Assembly (NCBI RefSeq): GCF_042611095.1
Contig: NZ_JBHFPV010000006.1
Location: 1 to 64,000, forward strand
DNA from: Meishania litoralis
GTDB taxonomy: Bacteria; Bacteroidota; Bacteroidia; Flavobacteriales; Flavobacteriaceae
Direction: 5' to 3'
Length of the DNA: 64,000 bases
Position 1 is the first letter of the stretch. Each line of letters starts with the position of its first letter. A model generated the notes under the pieces. The model saw nothing but the letters and a program-made list of their open reading frames with translations, had not been told where the DNA came from and searched no databases. Positions 17,863 to 26,313 of this stretch are shown one piece after another. Both the position numbers and the translations under genes were made by a program.

Positions 17863-18346
17863 GTTTGCCTAGGGGGAGCTTCACTAAAAGTAGATCGTAC
17901 CTTTTGCAGAAAGAATTTAAGTCGATATAATACCAAAAATAATCTATGAAAAAGACCTTGCTATGTTTATCCATGAACAGGGTAGGATTCTGAAAACAGA
18001 ATTAACGCCAATTTGGTTAGTAATTTTAAAATGGGTTGCCCTGCTTAATAGACCTGTAAAGGCCAAAAAGCAATTTTATTACCAAATAGGGATTACAACA
18101 TATTCTAAAAATACTCGTTGAAGGTGAAGAAAAAATCGTTGCTTAAGTCAAAATTAAAACTAACTTACAACAAAAGTTAATTAAATGTTAAAAAATAGTG
18201 TATTTCGTCGAATATAAAAGTTTTTTATCGTTCTATTTAATTCTTTTGCGGCAATTATTAACTCAATTAACAAATTGTATTTATCAGGTGTTCTGCGAAC
18301 CAAGTAGAGAAATACCAATAACCAAAACAAACGATTAGGCCCACAG
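17863..18346. other. 484-bp intergenic region with the shared regulatory-like element
   Basis: No coding sequence is evident. The region separates the minus-strand deacetylase from the beta-helix lipoprotein gene and is AT-rich. It holds the second copy of the 30-bp shared element at 18183-18212. No exact TAnnTTTG promoter element was seen before 18347. Confidence 0.5.
18183..18212 (+). promoter_or_regulatory. Shared 30-bp upstream element, copy 2
   Basis: The element begins AAATGTTAAA and ends TTTCGTCGAA. It differs from the copy at 8725-8754 at only four positions and lies about 165 bases before the start codon at 18347. The two copies precede the two lipoproteins that share their N-terminal half. 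Confidence 0.55.
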
Positions 18347-20569
18347 ATGAAACTACCCCACGTAAGAGCTGTTGTTTCAATGGCCTTTTCCACGCTAATT
18401 CTTTTTTTCAATTCTTGTTCCAAAGATTCTGATTTGCTAATCGATGGTGTTTTGAACGATACCAAAGAAAGCGAAGTCTTAATAGAAACTCATGTAGTTA
18501 CCGATCGATTTGAAGTGCCGTCCAATTCAACGGTCGTTTTAGATGTGCTAGAAAATGATCTCTTTCTAAATCCTGAAAATGTGATCATCACGGAAACTTC
18601 CACACCTAAAAATGGAACCGTCATAATCAATGAAGACTACACAATAACTTACACTTCGCACAGTGCGTTAGATAATGAGTCCTTAGAATCTACCGAAACA
18701 GAGGAAGAATCTAATGTTCAGGTCGAAGAATCGATAACCGAAGAACCTGTACAAGAAGAAACCGCTGTCGAGGAGGAAACCCCTGTCGAAGAATCGATAA
18801 CAGAAGAACCAGTTCAGGAAGAAACCGCTATCGAAGAGGAAGCTCCTGTCCAAGAGGAAGCTCCTATAGAAGAGGAAGCCATTGTAGAGCAACAACCGCC
18901 TGTTTCGGAGCCTGAGGTTTCAGAGCCCTCCGAATCAGAAGAAGATACGGCCCCAGGAGAAAGTGATAGTTTCACTTATACTACGCAAGTTCAAGAAGAA
19001 GATGGTAGCACTAGTACCGAAACTGGAACGGTTATCATCAATGATAACGGTGAATTCACGGTAACGGTTGACGCTAATTCTAGATTTGTCGCAACCAATG
19101 GTAGCTCCGGAAATGATGGTAGAAGCGAATCAAGGCCTTGGTCATTATCATATGCCGTTCAAAATGCCCAACCTGGCCAGACAGTATTTATTAAGAAAGG
19201 CTACTATCATGAATCTTCTATTCTGAAATTCAAAAACAATGGCAGCAGTAATAACCCAATAGTTTTTGTAGGATATAATTCGTCACCAGGAGATATCGTA
19301 TCCGAACCATATAGCTCTTTTGATTATGGAGACAACCTTAATTCGTCTAATTTCCCAATTGTAGAGGGTAACTATGACCGGGTGTTTTTACTCGAATCGA
19401 ATTATGTAGAATTACACAACATAGCGGTTACAGGTACTAATAGCTCCCCGGGATCTAGAGGCCACTATGCTTTTGATATAACCGGCAATCACAATACACT
19501 CAATAATTGTGTTTTTACCGATATGGGCACCCCCGGCAACAATGTCTATAATGGCTTTGGTGTAATAATAAGGGGCGGTGACCACAATCAAATTGTGAAC
19601 TGTTATGGTGAGGACGTCGGTGCAGAAGCTTTCTCCATTTGGGATGGGGGTACCCATAACCGCATCGCCTACTGCGATTTCAGAAATGATGACTATAATC
19701 TACAAACCGACTATCAGTTCACTACCAAACAAAACAGTTTTAACAATCTTACTGCCGATAACACCATAGAGAATAATCGAGCCTATCGCTACCATACAGG
19801 ATATCATAGAGGCCATGGACTTAATAACAAGGGAGGGAGTAATAATCTTTGGCGAAATAATTTTATATACCGGTTGCCTATGCAAGTCGTTTTTGCAACA
19901 TCTTTTGACAACACTTTCAAAAACAATAAGGTGGAAGGAGACGAATCAGGCCATATCAAAATTTCTTCCGGTGCGCACCACAATACATTTGACGGCAACT
20001 ATGTTGAAGTAGATTATACAGGTTTAGTATTTATCAGTCAATATGACGATGCTGTTCCTGACAGCTCGGTTGGCCGAGTAAATAACGGTCATGACAATAC
20101 TATTATTAATAATATTTTCGTAGGTGGCGCAAGACCTTTGACCGTTGGCACGGGCAGTCGATCTGGATCAAATTGTGAAAATAATACAATTGCGAATAAT
20201 ATCTTTTATGGCCAGAGACTACCATTGCATATAGAAATGAACGTTAGCAACATGAAGTTAATCAACAACATTTTTGCAAACAACACCAATACCGTCGGAA
20301 CATGGTTGCAACACTCCGGCGGAAGTCTTGATATGACCGTGGCCAACTGCAATTTTTACAATAATGTTCACCCTACACCCAGTGGTTCAGGCTTCTCGAA
20401 CATTTCTACCAGTAATCCCAGATTTGCCAACCCGAATGACGGGGATTTTTCTTTGAACTCCGACAGTGACCTCATAGATGCAGGGCAATCAACATCTTTT
20501 TCTACATCTTTCAATGGAAAATCAAGGCCAAGTGGAAATGGGTTTGATATAGGGGCCTACGAATATTGA
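18347..20569 (+). CDS. Outer-membrane lipoprotein with cadherin-like domain and right-handed parallel beta-helix, putative polysaccharide lyase or epimerase
   Basis: The 740-residue product has a lipoprotein signal peptide with lipid cysteine at residue 24 and the same SKDSDLL tail as the protein at 8928. The Big_9/cadherin-like module starts with LDVLENDL and resumes at SFTYTTQV, but about 120 acidic residues with a 21-residue tandem repeat are inserted in between. From about residue 245 there is a parallel beta-helix that opens with SLSYAVQNAQPGQTVFIKKG, has many asparagine-rich turns, and ends in a DIGAYEY tail typical of such secreted proteins. The fold is shared by PL6-type lyases, chondroitinase B and C5-epimerases. 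I infer an enzyme acting on the uronic-acid-rich polymer of this locus at the cell surface. Confidence 0.78.
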   Translation: MKLPHVRAVVSMAFSTLILFFNSCSKDSDLLIDGVLNDTKESEVLIETHVVTDRFEVPSNSTVVLDVLENDLFLNPENVIITETSTPKNGTVIINEDYTITYTSHSALDNESLESTETEEESNVQVEESITEEPVQEETAVEEETPVEESITEEPVQEETAIEEEAPVQEEAPIEEEAIVEQQPPVSEPEVSEPSESEEDTAPGESDSFTYTTQVQEEDGSTSTETGTVIINDNGEFTVTVDANSRFVATNGSSGNDGRSESRPWSLSYAVQNAQPGQTVFIKKGYYHESSILKFKNNGSSNNPIVFVGYNSSPGDIVSEPYSSFDYGDNLNSSNFPIVEGNYDRVFLLESNYVELHNIAVTGTNSSPGSRGHYAFDITGNHNTLNNCVFTDMGTPGNNVYNGFGVIIRGGDHNQIVNCYGEDVGAEAFSIWDGGTHNRIAYCDFRNDDYNLQTDYQFTTKQNSFNNLTADNTIENNRAYRYHTGYHRGHGLNNKGGSNNLWRNNFIYRLPMQVVFATSFDNTFKNNKVEGDESGHIKISSGAHHNTFDGNYVEVDYTGLVFISQYDDAVPDSSVGRVNNGHDNTIINNIFVGGARPLTVGTGSRSGSNCENNTIANNIFYGQRLPLHIEMNVSNMKLINNIFANNTNTVGTWLQHSGGSLDMTVANCNFYNNVHPTPSGSGFSNISTSNPRFANPNDGDFSLNSDSDLIDAGQSTSFSTSFNGKSRPSGNGFDIGAYEY
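18722..18847 (+). repeat. 63-bp tandem repeat, two copies, in the lipoprotein gene
   Basis: Unit 1 (18722-18784) and unit 2 (18785-18847) both begin GTCGAAGAATCGATAAC and encode a 21-residue acidic unit starting VEESITEEPVQEE. Shorter EEAPVQ/EEAPIE units follow. The repeat lies inside the cadherin-like module and is likely to vary in copy number. Confidence 0.85.
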
Positions 20570-20693
20570 TTGTATATTCCATACTTCCATCTAAACGAAT
20601 AATATGGTTTCTTACTGATTTCGATCAATCGATGACAAAGCTTTTTTCTTCTTAATGCTTATTTTTGTGATTATTTATTAATTACAAAATATC

Positions 20694-22379
20694 TTGAACA
20701 AAATTCAGCTTGAAAACGATTTGACAGGAACTCTTGATTGGCAAATTAGCAATCCGGCCACAAAAAGGGAAATTGAAGGTTATGCTTCCAAAACAAGTAT
20801 TGATCAGGGTGAATCCATATTACTTTTTGTAAATACCGAATCCGATTTTTTTTCCATTTCAATTTATAGGATGGGATGGTATAATGGACTTGGCGCACGC
20901 CAAATTAAGACTATTGTGGACCTGAAAGGCACAAAGCAACCCATACCTCTACCCGACCCTAATTTTGGACTGCTCGAATGTGATTGGAAAAGTCCGTATA
21001 CTTTAGAAACTGATTCAGAATGGACCTCGGGTGTCTATGTAGCAAAATTAGAGGAAAATGACAAAGGCAAACAAAGCTATATACTCTTTGTTGTCAGAAA
21101 CGACAAAACCTTTCATGACATTGTTTTCCAACTTCCTGTAACTACCTATCAAGCCTATAACTTTTGGGGAGGAAAATCACTTTATAATTGGGGAAGTGGT
21201 TCAAATACTGATTGGGGCACAGTATCTGGGGAACATGCCAAAAAGGTATCCTTTAATCGTCCATATGCGTGCAGCAACAATAAAAATGCCGCTTTCGGCA
21301 TGGGTGCTGGAGAATTTTTTACAAATATTCAGCCGGTAACCACACATTTTTTTCCCATTAGCAGTGCTTCTTGGGACTACAATATGGTCAGATGGTTGGA
21401 GAAGAATGGTTACGACCTTGGCTACATAACCAACTGCGACACTCACAGAAATCCTACGGCATTGAAACGGACCAGGGTTTTAATGTCGCACGGCCATGAT
21501 GAATATTGGTCTCATGAAATGAGGGTAAATATCGAAAAAGCCCTTGGCCTTGGTGTTAATCTCGCTTTTTTTTCATCAAATACCATGTTTTGGCAGATTC
21601 GATTTGAACCAAGCGCAATAACTAAAGATCATGACCGCACATTGGTCTGTTATAAAGATTTATCCGACCCTGTTTCTGACAAGTTTTGCACCGTAAATTT
21701 TAGAGATTCTCCAGTTGACAACCCTGAATCCAAGTTAATCGGTGTACAACATTTTATGGATCCGGTTGATGGCGACATAATTGTTTCAAACGAAGCCCAT
21801 TGGATTTTCAAAGGGACCCATTTGAAAAATGGCGATAAAATCAAAGGATTGCTAGGATATGAAATCGACACCGTCACCGACCACTCGCCCAAGAATATTG
21901 AAATTTTGACAACCTCTCCAGGGAAAAATCTTTTAGAGAATAACTATATATATATCATAAAACAAATTCGTCAAAAGATTCTCAGGAAAATGAACAAACT
22001 TACAGGAAACAGTAAGTTTGTGAGGAATATACCATATATACTTGGTGCTGTTATTCTTTGTTCAATTGGTTATTTAATGGATAAAGAATTGGGGGCATCT
22101 GCAATTATCATATTCATGCTATTTCTTTTTTTAATGATACTTTTGTGCATAATTTATGTCCACCGACGAGTAAAATCCCAGAATCGATCCTTATCGACAA
22201 AGGGAAGCTCAAATATGACATTATATACAGCTGAGAACGGTGCCAAAGTTTTTTCGACGGGATCGATGCAGTGGTGCTGGGGTCTAGACGACTATAATGT
22301 CCCCAAACTAAGGACCTCTCGTAAGCATGACGACGCCGAAACGATAACCCGAAATATTCTATCGGATTTTTTATCGTGA
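20694..22379 (+). CDS. N,N-dimethylformamidase large-subunit-like protein with inserted membrane hairpin
   Basis: The 561-residue product matches the N,N-dimethylformamidase beta-subunit fold: an N-terminal beta domain with IYRMGWYNGLGARQ (about residue 60), then a glutaminase-like catalytic region with TYQAYNFWGGKSLYNW (150-165), SHGHDEYWSHEMR (264-276) and SSNTMFWQIRF. It ends with the QWCWGLDDY strand. Between residues 425 and 500, just before the last strands, two hydrophobic helices (PYILGAVILCSIGYL and a second long one) are inserted. There is no signal peptide, so the enzyme domain is probably cytoplasmic. An in-frame TAA at 20679-20681 forces a TTG start. A role as an amide hydrolase on a sugar substituent is inferred. 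A lipoprotein relative is at 30550. Confidence 0.75.
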   Translation: MNKIQLENDLTGTLDWQISNPATKREIEGYASKTSIDQGESILLFVNTESDFFSISIYRMGWYNGLGARQIKTIVDLKGTKQPIPLPDPNFGLLECDWKSPYTLETDSEWTSGVYVAKLEENDKGKQSYILFVVRNDKTFHDIVFQLPVTTYQAYNFWGGKSLYNWGSGSNTDWGTVSGEHAKKVSFNRPYACSNNKNAAFGMGAGEFFTNIQPVTTHFFPISSASWDYNMVRWLEKNGYDLGYITNCDTHRNPTALKRTRVLMSHGHDEYWSHEMRVNIEKALGLGVNLAFFSSNTMFWQIRFEPSAITKDHDRTLVCYKDLSDPVSDKFCTVNFRDSPVDNPESKLIGVQHFMDPVDGDIIVSNEAHWIFKGTHLKNGDKIKGLLGYEIDTVTDHSPKNIEILTTSPGKNLLENNYIYIIKQIRQKILRKMNKLTGNSKFVRNIPYILGAVILCSIGYLMDKELGASAIIIFMLFLFLMILLCIIYVHRRVKSQNRSLSTKGSSNMTLYTAENGAKVFSTGSMQWCWGLDDYNVPKLRTSRKHDDAETITRNILSDFLS

Positions 22380-22569
22380 CGTTTTAATTTAAAAATATTT
22401 GCCGAATATCTCATCCGTATGTCCGGTTTTTTAAAATCATTTTCATCCATTTTTACCCTTATTTTTTCTAATTTATTATGGGCAAATAGACTTAAACCGG
22501 ATATTTATCGTTACAATTTCAGAAATAACCAATTTTACTTCCGCGAAAGTATATTTTAAATAGAATTTA

Positions 22570-23685
22570 ATGAGAAAAGTTGCATTGATTACAGGTGTCA
22601 CCGGTCAAGATGGCGCATACCTGAGTGAATTTTTATTGAAAAAAGGTTATGAAGTGCACGGCCTTAAGAGAAGATCTTCTCTTTTTAACACGGACCGAAT
22701 TGATCATTTATATCAAGACCCTCATGTTGAAAACAGAAACTTCATTCTTCACTATGGTGATATGACCGATAGTACGAATCTGATTCGCTTGATTCAAGAA
22801 ATACAGCCAGATGAGATATATAACCTGGCCGCCATGAGCCACGTACATGTTTCTTTTGAAGTACCCGAATATACTGCAAATGCGGACGGGTTGGGCACAT
22901 TGCGAATTCTGGATGCCGTACGACTATTGGGCTTGACAAAAAAAACCAGAATATATCAGGCATCTACCTCAGAACTATATGGTAAAGTTCAAGAAGTTCC
23001 ACAAACTGAAACCACGCCCTTCTATCCAAGAAGTCCCTATGCAGTGGCCAAAATGTACGCCTATTGGATTACTGTGAATTATCGCGAAGCATATGGCATG
23101 TATGCCTGTAATGGAATATTGTTCAACCACGAATCACCCATTAGAGGCGAAACTTTTGTTACAAGAAAGATTACACGTGCCACTTCAAGGATCGCCTTGG
23201 GGCTACAAGACAAGCTTTATCTTGGAAATCTCGATGCCCAGAGAGATTGGGGACATGCCAAAGATTATGTTCGAATGATGTGGATGATCTTGCAGGCCGA
23301 TGAAGCCGAAGACTGGGTAATAGCCACAGGAAAAACAACCCCAGTTAGGGAATTTGTAAGAATGAGTTTCCAGGAAGTCGGCATTGAACTAGAGTTCATA
23401 GGTGAGGGAGTCGACGAAATAGCAGTCGTTAAATCGTGTAAGAATCCCGACTACCAAATCGAATTAGGCAAAGAGGTACTTGCCGTCGACCCGAAATATT
23501 TTAGACCCACCGAAGTGGACCTATTGATTGGAGATGCCTCAAAGGCGAATAACAAACTTGGGTGGATTCCGGAGTACGAACTTAAAGACCTTATCAAAGA
23601 TATGATGCAAAGCGATATAAAGCTTATGCAAAAGGATAAATTTTTGCAAACTGGTGGGTATAGAACGCTAAACTATTTCGAATAA
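22570..23685 (+). CDS. gmd: GDP-mannose 4,6-dehydratase
   Basis: The 371-residue SDR enzyme has GVTGQDGAYLSE at residues 9-20, the KRRSSLFNTDRIDHLY segment, the STSELYG active-site strand and the catalytic YAVAK. All are hallmarks of Gmd. It converts GDP-D-mannose to GDP-4-keto-6-deoxymannose in the cytoplasm, using a tightly bound NADP+. The next gene, three bases downstream, encodes the second step, so the pair makes GDP-L-fucose. A near-promoter TATATTTT lies about 15 bases before the ATG. Length and motifs are normal. Confidence 0.95.
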   Translation: MRKVALITGVTGQDGAYLSEFLLKKGYEVHGLKRRSSLFNTDRIDHLYQDPHVENRNFILHYGDMTDSTNLIRLIQEIQPDEIYNLAAMSHVHVSFEVPEYTANADGLGTLRILDAVRLLGLTKKTRIYQASTSELYGKVQEVPQTETTPFYPRSPYAVAKMYAYWITVNYREAYGMYACNGILFNHESPIRGETFVTRKITRATSRIALGLQDKLYLGNLDAQRDWGHAKDYVRMMWMILQADEAEDWVIATGKTTPVREFVRMSFQEVGIELEFIGEGVDEIAVVKSCKNPDYQIELGKEVLAVDPKYFRPTEVDLLIGDASKANNKLGWIPEYELKDLIKDMMQSDIKLMQKDKFLQTGGYRTLNYFE

Positions 23686-23688
23686 AGA

Positions 23689-24786
23689 ATGAACAAAGAT
23701 TCTAAAATCTATGTAGCGGGCCATCGAGGTTTGGTCGGTAGTGCAATTGTAAAGACCCTTAAAGAAAAAGGATATAACAACCTATTGACACGTAAGCATG
23801 CCGATCTTGACCTGACCAATACCAAACAAGTAGCTTCTTTTTTTGAAGACGAAAAACCCGAATACGTCTTTCTGGCAGCGGCCAAGGTTGGGGGCATTAT
23901 TGCAAACAATGTGTATCGAGGCGAATTCATTTATGAAAACCTGATGATACAGAATAATGTAGTTCATCAAAGTTATTTAAATGGGGTAAAAAAATTAATG
24001 TTTTTGGGCAGCACTTGCATATATCCAAAAAATTGCCCTCAACCGATGAAGGAGGATTATCTGTTGACCGATACTCTTGAATATACCAATGAGCCTTATG
24101 CAATTGCCAAAATTGCAGGAATAAAACTTTGTGAGAGTTATAATATACAGTATGGGACGAACTTTATTTCGGTCATGCCGACCAACCTGTATGGTCCAAA
24201 CGACAACTTTGATTTAGAGCGTTCACATGTGCTACCGGCATTAATACGAAAAATACATTTGGGTAAGGCCTTGGAAAATGATGAATGGAATATTATATCC
24301 AAAGACCTTGATAATTTGCCAATTGAAGGAATAGACGGGAAATCGACCAAAAATGAAATATTGAAAGTATTTGAGAAATACGGAATTAAAAAAACAGTTG
24401 ATGGTACGATTGCCGTAGAAATATGGGGGACCGGCAAGCCAATGCGAGAATTTTTGTGGTCTGAAGACATGGCGGACGCCTGTGTATTTTTAATGGAGCA
24501 CAGGGATTTTTCGGATGTATACCGCCCAACATCCAAAGAGATTAGAAACACACATATCAATATTGGTACCGGAATCGATATTTCAATTGCCGACCTATCG
24601 GAACTAATAAGAAATCAAATAGGCTTCAAAGGTAAATTTGAATTCAACACAAGTAAACCTGATGGCACCCTAAAAAAATTAACCGATGTAACCAAGCTCA
24701 ATCAACTGGGGTGGCAACATAAAATATCACTTGAAGTGGGTATAAAAAAACAATATGAATGGTATTCGAAGTCGTATGGGCATTAG
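23689..24786 (+). CDS. fcl: GDP-L-fucose synthase
   Basis: The 365-residue SDR protein has YVAGHRGLVGSAI at the N-terminus, the AAAKVGGI segment, GSTCIYPK with the catalytic serine region, and YAIAK with the catalytic Tyr and Lys. It epimerises and reduces GDP-4-keto-6-deoxymannose to GDP-L-fucose with NADPH. It is longer than the roughly 315-residue E. coli enzyme because of an insert of about 45 residues after PALIRKIHLGKA; similar longer forms are known in Bacteroidota. It lies three bases after gmd. Confidence 0.94.
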   Translation: MNKDSKIYVAGHRGLVGSAIVKTLKEKGYNNLLTRKHADLDLTNTKQVASFFEDEKPEYVFLAAAKVGGIIANNVYRGEFIYENLMIQNNVVHQSYLNGVKKLMFLGSTCIYPKNCPQPMKEDYLLTDTLEYTNEPYAIAKIAGIKLCESYNIQYGTNFISVMPTNLYGPNDNFDLERSHVLPALIRKIHLGKALENDEWNIISKDLDNLPIEGIDGKSTKNEILKVFEKYGIKKTVDGTIAVEIWGTGKPMREFLWSEDMADACVFLMEHRDFSDVYRPTSKEIRNTHINIGTGIDISIADLSELIRNQIGFKGKFEFNTSKPDGTLKKLTDVTKLNQLGWQHKISLEVGIKKQYEWYSKSYGH

Positions 24787-24849
24787 GTTTAGGTATAACA
24801 TTGTTGACTCTATTCCTTTATCATAGGTCAAATATTTTAAACTCTGTGC

Positions 24850-26286
24850 ATGGGACTCGGTGACAAAATGTTCAAAGGAATGGCTTGGAGCGCAATAGAG
24901 CGTATTTCTATTCAGGCTGTCCAATTCGTCATCGGGATCGTCCTTTTGAGAATTCTTAGTCCGCCTGAATTTGATATTATAGCCATACTACTTGTTTTTA
25001 TTACAATTTCCCAAGTTTTTATCGATAGTGGTTTTACCAAGGCCCTAATTCAAAAGCAGAATCGCACCAACGACGATATTTCCACTGTATTCATCTTTAA
25101 CATCGTCATTAGTCTGGTATGTTATGCATTACTTTGGTTGGTCGCCCCTTTAATTGCTAATTTTTATCAAATAGAAGAGCTTGTTCTTTTGCTCCGCGTA
25201 CTGGCCATTTCGCTAATAGTCAATGCACTTTTTACGGTACCGGTTACGCTGTATACAATCGAGCTTGACTTTAAGGTTATTACCAAAGTAAATTTTCTCT
25301 CTTCAATAATATCAGGTGCAATTGCCATCTATATGGCCTACGTCGGCTTTGGGGTATGGGCACTTGTGGCTCAAACCCTTATAAAATCGGTGCTTACGGC
25401 AATCTTGATATGGTTTGGTCTTAAATGGAAGCCCAACTGGGTTTTTTCCAAGGGCTCACTTAAAGAACTCTTTTCATACGGTTCGAACCTATTGATTTCA
25501 TCGATCTTGAACACCTCGGTGAACAAGTTATATGAGTTGGTTATTCCAAAAGTTACATCGCCAGGAAATTTGGGCTACTATACTAGCGGCACCAGAATAA
25601 CCGATTTCATCTTCGGCATTATGAATGCCGTTTTAGAAAGAGTACTTTTACCTGGGCTGGCAAGCTTGCAGGATCAAATCGAAACCTTGGTTAAACACAC
25701 CAGAAGTATTATTCGAGCTACGGCATTGATAACAGTACCTATATTTATTTTTTTGGCCACTGTAGCCGAACCACTTATTCTGATATTGATGACCGATAAA
25801 TGGTTGCCGGCCGTGCCGATTATGCAAATTTTCTGCATAGCAAGGGCCATAACCATTATTTCTGGGATAAACGTAAATCTTCTTTATGTAATAGGAAGGA
25901 CAGATTTGGCCCTTAGACAACAATATGCCAAACTTTCTATTCGTGTAGTGCTATTAATAGCGGCGTTGAAATACGGTATTTTGTTTATTGCATTGGCCGA
26001 ATTGGCATCGACAACAATACATTTTTTTATCAACACGTATTATCCTGGTAAAATCATGAAATATGGATCACTTAATCAGATCAAAGATATGCTTCCTATT
26101 ATTTTTTCAGGTTTGATCATGTCGTTATGTGTTTTTCTGATAATAGGCCGGATAGAAAATAATCTTGCAAAATTGTGCCTAGCTCCTGTTATTGCAATAC
26201 CAATTTATTTCACTTTTATTCGTTTATTCAAAGTACAAGAATTGCAAATGCTTTTGACAAAAGCTAAAGGGCTCAAAAAAAAATAA
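24850..26286 (+). CDS. Wzx-type polysaccharide flippase (WzxC-like, MOP superfamily)
   Basis: The 478-residue integral membrane protein is hydrophobic along most of its length, with about 12-14 predicted transmembrane helices. It starts with FKGMAWSAIERISIQAVQF, typical of WzxC-type lipopolysaccharide/colanic-acid flippases. The family moves the undecaprenyl-linked repeat unit from the cytoplasmic to the periplasmic face of the inner membrane. It is the only flippase in the window and therefore serves the whole locus, together with the polymerase at 29321. Gmd and Fcl lie upstream, and the glycosyltransferase genes follow within 30 bases. Confidence 0.88.
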   Translation: MGLGDKMFKGMAWSAIERISIQAVQFVIGIVLLRILSPPEFDIIAILLVFITISQVFIDSGFTKALIQKQNRTNDDISTVFIFNIVISLVCYALLWLVAPLIANFYQIEELVLLLRVLAISLIVNALFTVPVTLYTIELDFKVITKVNFLSSIISGAIAIYMAYVGFGVWALVAQTLIKSVLTAILIWFGLKWKPNWVFSKGSLKELFSYGSNLLISSILNTSVNKLYELVIPKVTSPGNLGYYTSGTRITDFIFGIMNAVLERVLLPGLASLQDQIETLVKHTRSIIRATALITVPIFIFLATVAEPLILILMTDKWLPAVPIMQIFCIARAITIISGINVNLLYVIGRTDLALRQQYAKLSIRVVLLIAALKYGILFIALAELASTTIHFFINTYYPGKIMKYGSLNQIKDMLPIIFSGLIMSLCVFLIIGRIENNLAKLCLAPVIAIPIYFTFIRLFKVQELQMLLTKAKGLKKK

Positions 26287-26313
26287 CCAATATTTAGAAA
26301 ACATAATTAGACA

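Noticed and set aside
18683..18895. A minus-strand ORF rich in Phe and Leu
   Set aside because: It is the antisense shadow of the acidic Glu-rich repeat of the lipoprotein gene.
8928..20569. A true alginate biosynthesis cluster
   Set aside because: The toroid and beta-helix lipoproteins recall AlgL and AlgG, but there is no GDP-mannose dehydrogenase, Alg8 synthase or Alg44. The assembly genes are of the Wzx/Wzy type.
20694..22379. A solvent-degrading N,N-dimethylformamidase operon
   Set aside because: No small alpha subunit or methylamine-use genes are nearby, and all neighbours are polysaccharide genes.
22410..22510. Inverted CCGGTTT/AAACCGG pair before gmd
   Set aside because: The arms are short and far apart, with no T run or conserved context, so a chance match is likely.
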